A stretch of DNA of 64,000 nucleotides from Roseateles chitinivorans (GTDB lineage: Bacteria > Pseudomonadota > Gammaproteobacteria > Burkholderiales > Burkholderiaceae_C). The notes below the pieces were generated by a model. It saw only the letters and a program-made list of their open reading frames with translations. It was not told the DNA's origin and searched no databases. Within the stretch, counting starts at the first letter, position 1. Every line of letters starts with the position of its first letter. A program made the position numbers and the translations under genes. The stretch lies in assembly GCF_002761755.1 (NCBI RefSeq), contig NZ_PEOG01000021.1:1-64000 (forward strand), read 5' to 3'. Shown piece by piece: positions 15,816 through 23,506 of the stretch.

Positions 15816-16709
15816 ATGACCGCGCCTTCCGAGATCCTCCCCGTGCCGGCCGGCAAGCCCGGCCCGGCCGTCGACAAGCAATGGCTGGCCCGCCTGCGCG
15901 CCGACTACCGCCTCGACCGGGGGCGCAGCGTCGTCAGCCATGAGCACGACGGGCCGCTGCGCCTGCTGAAGAGCCTCTATCCGGAGGGCGAGGCCATCTG
16001 CCACAGCGTGCTTGTTCATCCGCCCAGCGGGCTGGTCGGCGGCGACACGCTGGACATCGCGGTGACGGTCGGCGACGGCGCCCATGCGCTGGTGACCACG
16101 CCGGGTGCGACGCGCTTCTACCGCAGTCCGACCGGCGCGTCGGCCAGGCAGTGCGTTCAGGCGACGCTGGGCGACGGCGCGCGGCTGGAATGGCTGCCGC
16201 TCGAGGCGATCGCCTACCCGGGCTGTGAAGCGGTCAACGAGGCGCGCTTCACCCTCGCGCCGACGGCGGAGCTGCTGGCCTGGGACATCACGGCGCTCGG
16301 GCTGCCCGGCGCGGGACAGCCGTTCTCGAGTGGTCGCTTCCTGCAGCACCTGGAAATTCCCGGTGTCTGGCTGGAGCGCGGCCGGCTCGATGCGGGCGAT
16401 GCGCTGTTGATGGAAGGCGACCTCGGCCTGGCCGGGCAGCGTTGCCTGGGAACGCTGGTCTTCGCCGCCGGCGCGGCGCTCGGACGCGATCGCCGTGAAC
16501 GGGCGCTGGACGCGGTGCGCGCGCTGATCGACGCCGACCCGCTGCGCGCAAGCGCCGGCGCGACTGCCGCGCAGGACGACGTGCTGGTGGTGCGGGTGCT
16601 GGGACCGGTGGTCGAGCCGGTCGCGCTGCTGCTGCGGCGTTGCTGGGCCGTCTGGCGCCAGGCCCTGTGGGGCCTGGATGGCACCCCGCCCCGCCTCTGG
16701 GCGATGTAG
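15816..16709 (+). CDS. ureD: Urease accessory protein UreD
   Basis: A 297-residue cytosolic urease chaperone. Characteristic UreD blocks are SVVSHEHDGPLRLLKSLYPEG, HPPSGLVGGDTLDIAVTV, LVTTPGATRFYRSP, WLPLEAIAYPG and LLAWDITALGLPGAGQPF. UreD binds the urease apoenzyme and recruits UreF and UreG for nickel insertion. In related bacteria ureD normally directly precedes ureA; here ureABCEFG lies 33 kb to the right on the same strand, so this is a detached but intact-looking copy and the only ureD in the window. The start at 15816 is chosen over 15789 from the usual length. Regulation together with the urease operon cannot be assumed. Confidence 0.92.
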   Translation: MTAPSEILPVPAGKPGPAVDKQWLARLRADYRLDRGRSVVSHEHDGPLRLLKSLYPEGEAICHSVLVHPPSGLVGGDTLDIAVTVGDGAHALVTTPGATRFYRSPTGASARQCVQATLGDGARLEWLPLEAIAYPGCEAVNEARFTLAPTAELLAWDITALGLPGAGQPFSSGRFLQHLEIPGVWLERGRLDAGDALLMEGDLGLAGQRCLGTLVFAAGAALGRDRRERALDAVRALIDADPLRASAGATAAQDDVLVVRVLGPVVEPVALLLRRCWAVWRQALWGLDGTPPRLWAM

Positions 16710-16857
16710 GCGGGCCCTCGCCGCCGGGGGCCGCATCCCTCGGAGAGGGGACGGCGGTTCATGTCGGTGTGGCAACGATGTCTCAGACAGGTAGCCAGCG
16801 CCCCGGCGCTGCGCTTAGCATGGCCGCTCCACGTCCGGTCTCCAGGGAGGTGATCGA

Positions 16858-17262
16858 ATGGCTTCACGTACCGCTTCGTGCAGTTGCGGCCAATTGAAGA
16901 TCGTGGTGCAGGGAGAGCCGTTGGGAACCGGCCTCTGCCACTGCCTGGCGTGCCAGCGCCGCACGGGCAGTGTCTTCGCGACGCTGGCGGCCTTTGCCGA
17001 GCCCTACGAGGTCATCGGCATCGCGACCGAATTCATACGCGCCGGCGATCAGGGGGCGCGATTCCGATTCCACTTCTGCCCGGTCTGCGGCAGCACCGTC
17101 TTCCACACGGAGGAGGGGGTCGAAGGATCGGTCGGCGTGGCGGTGGGCGGATTCGGAGATCCGGACTTCCCGCCACCGCAGGACTCGGTCTACACCTGCC
17201 GGATGCACGGCTGGGTCCGGCTGCCCCAGGACGTCCGGGCCTACGACCGCGACCCGATGTAG
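16858..17262 (+). CDS. GFA/CENP-V family zinc protein
   Basis: A 134-residue protein of the glutathione-dependent formaldehyde-activating (GFA)/CENP-V fold. Zinc-binding cysteines are in CSCGQLKI, LCHCLACQRRTGSVF and FHFCPVCGSTVFH, the usual three clusters. The family carries S-hydroxymethylglutathione-synthase-like proteins, but most members have no proven activity. A GGGAGGTG Shine-Dalgarno stretch sits about 7 bases before the ATG. It stands alone and converges on opgH. Confidence 0.88.
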   Translation: MASRTASCSCGQLKIVVQGEPLGTGLCHCLACQRRTGSVFATLAAFAEPYEVIGIATEFIRAGDQGARFRFHFCPVCGSTVFHTEEGVEGSVGVAVGGFGDPDFPPPQDSVYTCRMHGWVRLPQDVRAYDRDPM

Positions 17263-17366
17263 CGCCGCGGCGCTGACCGCATCGATCCCGGGCACCGCGC
17301 CTTCGCCATGACTCGTCGGCGAGGCGCCCGGGCCGATGGGGCGGGATTCAGCGGCTCCCGGCGGCC

Positions 17367-19535
17367 TCAGGCGGCCAGGCGCAGGTCGGGGCGAACGATC
17401 TCGGCATCGGCCACCGGGCGCAGCGGCTGCGCCAGTCGCAGCAGGTGGCCCGGCTCGCTCAGGAAGCGCATGCGCTCGGCGTTGCTCATCGCGTCGACGG
17501 CGCCAGGCTGCGCGCTCAACTGGTCCAGGCGCTGGCGACGCACCTGGGCGCGCATGCCCTGGCCCACGTCGCGGCGGCCCATCGCCTCGGCCGCCAGCGC
17601 CGTCAGGCGACGGCTGGCGAGCAGGTCGGCGAAGCCGGGGAGGTGACGTTCCTGGCGGCCATAGGCCCAGGCGTTGCGCAGGACGGTCGGGGTCTGGCTC
17701 TCTTCGGGGATCAGCAGCAGGCCGGCGCCGCGCATGCGTTCGCCCAGGCGGGCGCGGCTGGACAGCACGGTGATCGGCGCGGCCAGCAGCAGCGGCAGTG
17801 CGATCGGCGCGATCCAGATCAGCGTCGACGGGCTGAGCGCGCCGATGGCCGCGGCGATCACGGCGGTGATCACGCTGATGCGGCCGTAGGCGGCGAAGGC
17901 CTCGCGCCAGGAGACGTCCTCGGCGGCACGGGGAGGCGACTTCCAGTCCAGCGAGATGCCGGTCAACGCGACCACGCAGAAGATCGAATGGGCGACCATG
18001 CGCAGCGGCGCCTGCAGCAGCGACATGCCGGCCTCGGTGGCGCAGGAGGCCAGCAGCTTGAACGCGCCGCCGTACTGCGACTGCTCGCCGCGCAGGATCA
18101 GCGCGGCCACCGACAGCAGGCGCGGCAGCACCAGCATGCCGATCGTGCCCAGCCACAGCGCTGCCACGCCCGGCGCCAGCGAGCCGTCTTCCATGAAGGG
18201 CTGGAAGGCCTCGTTGCCGCCGACGTTCCACAGCAGCACGCCCAGGCCGACGTACAGCAGCCACAGCGGCGCGGCCAGGTAGGACAGCGCACCGGTCACC
18301 AGCATCGCGCGGTGCACGCCGTGCAGGCCGGGCTCGGCGATCAGGCCGGCGTTCTGGATGTTGCCCTGGCACCAGCGGCGGTCGCGCTGGAGTTCGGCCA
18401 GCAGGTGCGGCGGCTGCTGCTCATAGGAGCCCGGCAGGTCGGCGACCAGCCACACCTGGTAGCCGGCGCGGCGCATCAGGGCGGCCTCGACGAAGTCGTG
18501 CGACATGATCTCCTTGCCCCGCAGCGGGGCCAGGGCGCAGTGCTTCATGAAGGGCTCGACGCGGATGATCGCGTTGTGGCCCCAGTAGTGCGCCTCGCCG
18601 AGCTGCCAGTACTGCATGCCGGCGGCGAACAGGCGGCCGGTCACGCGGCTCGCGAACTGCTGTGCGCGGGCATGCGGCGTGTCGTGGCCGCAGACCTGGT
18701 TGGCGGCCTGCAGGATGCCGGCGCGCGGATGCTTCTCCATCAGGCGCACCAGGCCCAGCAGGCAGTCGCCGCTCATGACGCTGTCGGCATCCAGCACCAC
18801 CATGTAGCGGTAGTTGCGGCCCCAGCGGCGGCAGAAGTCGGCGACGTTGCCCGCCTTCTTCTTCACCCGGCGCTGGCGCCAGCGGTAGTGGATGCGGCCC
18901 CGGCCGGCGAACTGCGCGCGCAGTTCGGCCCAGGCGGCCAGCTCCTGCGTGCGGCGCTCGGGGTCGGAGCTGTCGGACAGGATGTAGACGTCGAACAGGC
19001 GCAGCGCGCCGGCCGCGGCCAGCGATTCGCAGCTGGCGCGCAGGCCGGCGAAGACGGTGGTGACGTCCTCGTTGCAGATCGGCATGACCAGGGCGGTCCG
19101 GGCATCGGCGCCGAGCGGCTCGTTGCCGGCGTCCTTGATCGAGATCGCGTGACGGTCGCCGCGCAGCATCACCCAGAAGCCCATCACCGCGGTGACGCAG
19201 CCGGCGCTGACCCAGGCGAACAGCAGCGCGAACAGCGCCAGGTGCACGCACTGCAGCGCGAAGGCCCAGGGATCGCTGGCCCAGCCGTTGTGGGTCTGCC
19301 AGAGCACGCTGGTGGCCAGCGCGGTGGCGCCGGCGATCGACAGCTTCAGCGCATTGCGCCGGTTCCGGGCCGCGGTCTCCCAGGCCTGGGGCGGCTCGGA
19401 GGCCGGCAGCGACTCGACCGGCGGCGTGCGCTGACCCCAGGGGCGCGGCACCATCGCACCGCGCTTGATGGCCGGCGCGCTCGGGCCGACCGGACCGGGG
19501 GCCGAGGCGGCGGGATGAAGGGCGGAATGCGTCAT
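17367..19535 (-). CDS. opgH: Glucan biosynthesis glucosyltransferase H
   Basis: A 722-residue inner-membrane GT2 enzyme that polymerises glucose for osmoregulated periplasmic glucans. Hydrophobic segments flank a cytoplasmic GT2 domain with ALVMPICNEDV, VVLDADSVMSGDCL (DxD-type) and RDRRWCQGNIQNA (QxxRW equivalent), followed by several C-terminal membrane helices. The reading frame extends to a GTG at 19550 that overlaps the opgG stop, but a clear AAGGAG lies 7 bases before the ATG at 19535, so that start is used. It is second in the opgGH operon. Confidence 0.93.
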   Translation of the reverse strand: MTHSALHPAASAPGPVGPSAPAIKRGAMVPRPWGQRTPPVESLPASEPPQAWETAARNRRNALKLSIAGATALATSVLWQTHNGWASDPWAFALQCVHLALFALLFAWVSAGCVTAVMGFWVMLRGDRHAISIKDAGNEPLGADARTALVMPICNEDVTTVFAGLRASCESLAAAGALRLFDVYILSDSSDPERRTQELAAWAELRAQFAGRGRIHYRWRQRRVKKKAGNVADFCRRWGRNYRYMVVLDADSVMSGDCLLGLVRLMEKHPRAGILQAANQVCGHDTPHARAQQFASRVTGRLFAAGMQYWQLGEAHYWGHNAIIRVEPFMKHCALAPLRGKEIMSHDFVEAALMRRAGYQVWLVADLPGSYEQQPPHLLAELQRDRRWCQGNIQNAGLIAEPGLHGVHRAMLVTGALSYLAAPLWLLYVGLGVLLWNVGGNEAFQPFMEDGSLAPGVAALWLGTIGMLVLPRLLSVAALILRGEQSQYGGAFKLLASCATEAGMSLLQAPLRMVAHSIFCVVALTGISLDWKSPPRAAEDVSWREAFAAYGRISVITAVIAAAIGALSPSTLIWIAPIALPLLLAAPITVLSSRARLGERMRGAGLLLIPEESQTPTVLRNAWAYGRQERHLPGFADLLASRRLTALAAEAMGRRDVGQGMRAQVRRQRLDQLSAQPGAVDAMSNAERMRFLSEPGHLLRLAQPLRPVADAEIVRPDLRLAA

Positions 19536-19546
19536 GTCGGGCTCCT

Positions 19547-21136
19547 TCACTGGGGAGGAAGAATCAGGCTCCAGGTCTCGGTGAGGACCTGCTGCTTCGT
19601 CTGGAGGAAACCGCGCAGCTCGGTCGACTGACCGGGGCGCAACTGCTTGATGCGGACGGCCATGCGCCAGCCGCCGGTCACCGGGTTCGGATAGGCGTTG
19701 ACCTCGGTCACCTCGCCGTTGGCGTTGGTGCTGGCGATGGCCTTGACCTCGGCGCCGGCTGGCAGTGCGGCGAGCGAAGGGCCTTCGAAGTCCACGATGA
19801 ACTGCTGCTCGTTCTTGTCGAGCTTGGCGTAGCTGTAGCCGGTGCGGGTCTGCACCGCCCAGGCGCCGGGCGGGCGCTGCTGCTGCTCGCCCTGCAGGTG
19901 CAGGCGATAGCTGTAGTCCAGCGGCTGGCCGGGGGCCGGCTGCCTGGCGGGCACCCAGTACGCGACGATGTTGTCGTGCGTCTCGTCGGGCGTGTGCAGC
20001 GACATCAGCTCCACGCGGCCCGGGCCCCAGTCGCTGGTCGGCTCGACCCAGGCGGAAGGCCGCATCTCATAGCGCGCCTCGGTGTCCTCGTAGCTGGCGA
20101 AGCGGCGGTCGCGCTGCATCAGGCCGAAGCCCTTCACGCCCGGGAGCGTGAACGAGGTGGTCAGCGTGCCATTCGGATTGATCAGCGGGCGCCAGATCCA
20201 TTCGCCGCTGCTGCTGGCCACCATCAGGCCGTCGCTGTCATGCACCTCGGGCCGGAAGTCGCCCTTCTGCGGCTGGTTCTCGCCGAAGAGGTACATCGAG
20301 GTCAGCGGCGCCAGCGCCAGCGTCGCCACCGGGGCGCGCATGAACAGGCGCACCCGGGTCTCGACGACGGTCTCGGCGCCGGGCTTGATGACGAAGGTGT
20401 AGGCACCGCTGGCGCGTTGCGAGTCCATCAGCGCGTGCACGGTCAGCGTCTTCGCGTCGGCGCCGGGCCGCTCGATCCAGAACTCGCTGAAGCGCGGGAA
20501 TTCCTCGCCCTTGCCGCCGACGGTATCGATGGCCAGGCCGCGCGCCGACAGCCCGTAATGCTGGTTGGCGCCCAGCACGCGGAAGTAGCTCGCGCCCAGG
20601 AAGACGGCGAGCTCGTCCTTGTACTTGTCGTTGTTGAGGTGGTAATGCGCGCGGAAGCCGGCGTAGCCGACGTCGCCCCACTTGCGCGGCGAGAGCTGGC
20701 TGTTCTTGCCGTAGTCGAAGTCCTCGCGCTTGAACGGGACCGGCCGGGCCTGCCCGCCGACGATCTCGTTGATGCGCACCGCCTGGGTCTGGTAGTGGCC
20801 CAGGTGGAAGAACATCAGCTCGAAGGGCAGTTGCTCCTGGCGCCACAGCGCGCGCTCCGGCTTGAAGCGGATGTCGCGCATCTGGTCGTAGTTGAGGTTC
20901 TTCAACTCGGCCGGCAGGTTGTCCGGCGGCGCGACGTAGGGCTTGGCCGCCAATGCCTTGGCGCGCTCGGCGATCTCGTCGAAGCCGAAGGCCTGCGCGG
21001 CGGATGCCGCGGCCAGCAGGGCGGCACCGACGGCCAGCCCGATGAACGATCCGATCCACCGACGTTGGTCAGCCTGGCGGCGAGCGCTGGTCGCCGGGAT
21101 GCGGGCCTGAGGGGTGAGGGCGTGAATAGTTCGCAT
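19547..21136 (-). CDS. opgG: Glucan biosynthesis periplasmic protein G
   Basis: A 529-residue periplasmic protein required for backbone or branch processing of osmoregulated periplasmic glucans. The signal peptide has a long basic n-region, a core of GLAVGAALLAAASA and cleavage after AQA (residue 49). The mature part shows OpgG/D blocks: FDEIAERAKALAAKPY, YDQMRDIRFKPERALW, FFHLGHY, ASYFRVLGANQHYGLSARGLAIDTV and FGLMQRDRRFASYEDTEARYEMRPSAWVEP. The ATG at 21136 is the only start that gives the signal peptide. The intergenic region carries a sigma-54 promoter and two palindromes, suggesting control by the response regulator encoded next door. Confidence 0.95.
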   Translation of the reverse strand: MRTIHALTPQARIPATSARRQADQRRWIGSFIGLAVGAALLAAASAAQAFGFDEIAERAKALAAKPYVAPPDNLPAELKNLNYDQMRDIRFKPERALWRQEQLPFELMFFHLGHYQTQAVRINEIVGGQARPVPFKREDFDYGKNSQLSPRKWGDVGYAGFRAHYHLNNDKYKDELAVFLGASYFRVLGANQHYGLSARGLAIDTVGGKGEEFPRFSEFWIERPGADAKTLTVHALMDSQRASGAYTFVIKPGAETVVETRVRLFMRAPVATLALAPLTSMYLFGENQPQKGDFRPEVHDSDGLMVASSSGEWIWRPLINPNGTLTTSFTLPGVKGFGLMQRDRRFASYEDTEARYEMRPSAWVEPTSDWGPGRVELMSLHTPDETHDNIVAYWVPARQPAPGQPLDYSYRLHLQGEQQQRPPGAWAVQTRTGYSYAKLDKNEQQFIVDFEGPSLAALPAGAEVKAIASTNANGEVTEVNAYPNPVTGGWRMAVRIKQLRPGQSTELRGFLQTKQQVLTETWSLILPPQ

Positions 21137-21150
21137 GTGGCAGGCCCTTC

Positions 21151-21167
21151 TGCAAGGCCCGTGCCAT
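21151..21167 (-). promoter_or_regulatory. Sigma-54 (-24/-12) promoter upstream of opgG
   Basis: The minus strand reads ATGGCACGGGCCTTGCA, matching the sigma-54 consensus TGGCACG-N4-TTGCW at every defined position, with the GG and GC ten bases apart. It points toward opgG. Predicted transcription would begin about 12 bases after the GC, near 21140, leaving only a few bases before the ATG at 21136; this very short leader is the one awkward point. Confidence 0.65.
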
Positions 21168-21185
21168 CGGCGATTCCCTATTCAT

Positions 21186-21279
21186 ATCAACAACTTACGC
21201 GTTTTGTGCGCTGCCGCACCCTGGATTTTCTGTCGCCGCGCGGCGACGCGCATGGCGAGTTTTTCTGCAAGTTGTTGAT
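21186..21279. repeat. 11-bp inverted repeat flanking the proximal regulator site
   Basis: ATCAACAACTT (21186-21196) and AAGTTGTTGAT (21269-21279) are perfect inverted copies 72 bases apart. They enclose the proximal TGTC-N10-GACG palindrome in an AT-richer stretch, so they could allow cruciform formation or bind a bending or second regulatory protein. Confidence 0.6.
21231..21248. promoter_or_regulatory. Upstream activator site 1 (proximal) for the GlrR/QseF-like regulator
   Basis: TGTC-N10-GACG; in minus-strand orientation CGTCGC-CGCGCG-GCGACA. It lies about 100 bases upstream of the predicted sigma-54 start. The TGTC-N10-GACA pattern is the known GlrR (QseF) recognition sequence in enterobacteria. 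Confidence 0.55.
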
Positions 21280-21295
21280 TTTGAACGAATTTTCT

Positions 21296-21313
21296 TGTCG
21301 CTATTCGGCGACA
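21296..21313. promoter_or_regulatory. Upstream activator site 2 (distal) for the GlrR/QseF-like regulator
   Basis: An exact TGTC-N10-GACA, with wider symmetry TGTCGC-N6-GCGACA, centred about 165 bases upstream of the predicted start and 65 bases from site 1. It overlaps the last codons of the regulator gene itself (stop at 21301). Confidence 0.6.
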
Positions 21314-22662
21314 GGCCCTTCCGACCGGAACATCGACGGCTCCAGTCCGTTGCGCTGCAGCAAGCGGTAGAACTCGGTCCGGTTGCGGTCGGCAAGCCGC
21401 GCGGCATCGGCGACGTTGCCATCGGTGAGCTTGAGCAGGCCGACCAGGTACTCCCGCTCGAAACGCTGTCGCGCTTCCGCGTAAGGAAGTACTTCGACGC
21501 TGGGCGAACGCAGCGCGCGCTGCACCAGTGAGAGCGGGATCAGCGGCGAGGTCGCCAGCGCGCTCACCTGCTCGACGACGTTGTGGAGCTGGCGCACATT
21601 GCCCGGCCAGGAGGCCATCGTGAGCGCCTTCAGCGCATCGGGCGCGAAGCCGTTGAGGCGCTTGTCGTACTTCAGCGCGAGCTTCTGCAGGAAGTGCTGC
21701 GCCAGCAACGGGATGTCCTCGCGGCGCTCGGCCAGGCTGGGCAGCGTCAGGCTGACGACATTGAGGCGGTAATAGAGGTCCTCGCGGAACTGGCCCTCGG
21801 CCAGCGCCGCCTCCAGGTCGCGGTGGGTGGCGGAGAGGATGCGCACGTCGATCGGCACCGATGCGCTGGCGCCGACCGGGCGCACCTGGTGTTCCTGCAG
21901 CACCCGCAGCAGCTTGACCTGCAGCGGCAGCGGCATGTCGCCGATTTCGTCGAGCAGCAGCGTGCCGCCGTCGGCGGCCTGGAAGAGCCCCCGGTGGTTG
22001 GCCAGTGCGCCGGTGAACGCGCCCTTGACGTGACCGAACAGCTCGGATTCCAGCAGCGGCTCCGGGATCGCGCCGCAGTTGACGGCGACGAAGGGCCGCT
22101 TGGCGCGCGGGCTGGCGGCATGGATGGCGCGGGCCAGCAGTTCCTTGCCGGAGCCGCTCTCGCCGCGGATCAGCACCGGGGCCTGCGAGGCCGCGACCAG
22201 GCGCGCCTCGGCCAGCACCTCGGCCATCACGTTGGAGCGGCTGACGATCGCCTCCCGCCAGGCCTGGTCGGGGCTGTCGTCCTGGTGGACCGCGGTGAGG
22301 GTCAGGGCTTGCGCGATGGTGTCCAGCAGCGCGCGGCCGTCGAAGGGCTTGGTCAGGTAGGTGTAGACGCCCTGCGCGGTGGCGGCGACGGCGTCCGGGA
22401 TGGTGCCGTGTGCCGTCAGCAGGATCACCGGCAGCGCCGGATGGCGCTCGCGGATGGTGTTGAACAGCGCCAGGCCGTCCATGCCGGGCAATTGCACGTC
22501 GCTGAGCACCAGCGCGGGCCGTTGCACTTCCATCTGCGCCAGCGCGGCTTCGGCGCTGGCGACAGCGGTGACGTCGTAGCCGGCCGCCTCCAGCCGCATC
22601 GACAGCAGCTTCAGCAGGTCGGCGTCGTCGTCGACGATCAGCAGTCGGGCGCCGCCGCTCAT
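21301..22662 (-). CDS. glrR: Sigma-54-dependent response regulator, GlrR/QseF-like
   Basis: A 453-residue NtrC-type regulator. The receiver domain spans about 1-125 (acidic DDD at 11-13, phosphoacceptor Asp55 in VLSDVQLPG, Lys in LTKPF). The AAA+ domain has Walker A GESGSGKE and the sigma-54-contacting VKGAFTGA loop, and a C-terminal Fis-type HTH follows ([21 protein letters not shown]). The neighbouring QseG-like lipoprotein and kinase match the qseE-qseG-qseF arrangement. The frame is open upstream through the repeats, but [13 protein letters not shown] at 22662 is the natural start, with GAGGGGC before it. Its likely target is opgGH. Confidence 0.88.
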   Translation of the reverse strand: MSGGARLLIVDDDADLLKLLSMRLEAAGYDVTAVASAEAALAQMEVQRPALVLSDVQLPGMDGLALFNTIRERHPALPVILLTAHGTIPDAVAATAQGVYTYLTKPFDGRALLDTIAQALTLTAVHQDDSPDQAWREAIVSRSNVMAEVLAEARLVAASQAPVLIRGESGSGKELLARAIHAASPRAKRPFVAVNCGAIPEPLLESELFGHVKGAFTGALANHRGLFQAADGGTLLLDEIGDMPLPLQVKLLRVLQEHQVRPVGASASVPIDVRILSATHRDLEAALAEGQFREDLYYRLNVVSLTLPSLAERREDIPLLAQHFLQKLALKYDKRLNGFAPDALKALTMASWPGNVRQLHNVVEQVSALATSPLIPLSLVQRALRSPSVEVLPYAEARQRFEREYLVGLLKLTDGNVADAARLADRNRTEFYRLLQRNGLEPSMFRSEGPVAE

Positions 22663-22667
22663 TGGAG

Positions 22668-22910
22668 CCCCTCGTCCGCAGCAAGCCGCGGCCAGTCCCC
22701 CGAGGGGACGCGAGCTTGCTTGGGGCGGCCCTGCGCTGCGCTCGAGCGCGCCCCTCGTCCGCGGCAAGCCGCGGCCGGTCCCCCGAGGGGACCTGAGCTT
22801 GCTCGGGAACGGCCCAGCGCTGCGCTCGAGTGCGCCCCTCGTCCGCGGCAAGCCGCGGCCGGTCCCCCGAGGGGACGCGAGCTGGCTCGGGAACGGCCCT
22901 GCGCTGCGCT
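22668..22910. repeat. Three tandem 83-84-bp palindromic repeats inside the kinase/regulator operon
   Basis: Copies begin at 22668, 22751 and 22835. Each has an outer inverted repeat CCCCTCG...CGAGGGG enclosing an inner CCGCGGC-AA-GCCGCGG hairpin, then a less conserved GAGCTTGCTCGGGAACGGCCC and GCGCTGCGCTCGAG tail. The array fills the whole gap between the QseG-like gene and the regulator gene and would form a row of strong RNA hairpins. It resembles intergenic REP/BIME-type elements; no transposase is nearby. Confidence 0.9.
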
Positions 22911-23506
22911 CATGGCTTGTCGAGCGCCGAGCGCGGCCCGCCGAGGCTGCGTTCGATCGCCTTGAGCGCCTCGAGCTTGCGGTTCGCCTCGTCGAGCCGG
23001 CGTTGCAGGTCGTCCCGGACCTGCTTCGATTTCTCCAGTTCGCCTTCCATGCGCCGCTGCTCGGCGACGCGGTCGGCGAGGAACTGGGCGATGGGACGCC
23101 ACTCGTTGGCCTCGGGTCGGGCGTCGCGCAGCACCTGGTCGAGCAGCGTCTGGGCGCGGAAGGTCTCGCCGTTGTTGTGGCTGAACATCAGCGCAAGCGC
23201 CAGCTGCACCGCGTTGCCGGGCGGCAGCGAGGCGTCGTCGCGCGGCGCGACTTCCTGGCCGAGCTCGAGCGGGCTGAGCTGGCGCAGGCGGTCGTTGGCG
23301 TTGAGCACGATGCGGGCCGCGTTGTCGGTGGGCGCCACGACGGGCACCTGCACCGGCACCTCGACGCGGACCTCCTTGACGATGGTGCGGGGCGGCTGCT
23401 GCGCGCAGCCCGCCGCCAGCAGGGCGACGGCGACGGCGGCAAGCGGGACCCGAGGCCGCGCGCTCAGGCGTTGAGGGACTTCAAGGACCGTGGCGTGTGG
23501 GCGCAT
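22910..23506 (-). CDS. QseG-like outer-membrane lipoprotein
   Basis: A 198-residue protein with signal peptide PLAAVAVALLAAGC (lipobox AAGC, Cys34), an extended Val/Pro segment (TIVKEVRVEVPVQVPVV), helical repeats and a C-terminal coiled coil (RRMEGELEKSKQVRDDLQRRLDEANRKLEALKAIERSL). It lies between a kinase and a sigma-54 regulator in the position of QseG, a lipoprotein that activates the QseE kinase in enterobacteria. Its start overlaps the kinase gene by 43 bases; no later in-frame start preserves the signal peptide. Sequence similarity to QseG itself was not tested. Confidence 0.7.
   Translation of the reverse strand: MRPHATVLEVPQRLSARPRVPLAAVAVALLAAGCAQQPPRTIVKEVRVEVPVQVPVVAPTDNAARIVLNANDRLRQLSPLELGQEVAPRDDASLPPGNAVQLALALMFSHNNGETFRAQTLLDQVLRDARPEANEWRPIAQFLADRVAEQRRMEGELEKSKQVRDDLQRRLDEANRKLEALKAIERSLGGPRSALDKP

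Noticed and set aside
22668..22910. Possible small CRISPR array
   Set aside because: The three units are contiguous 83-84-bp repeats with internal palindromes and no unique spacers; no cas genes are present.
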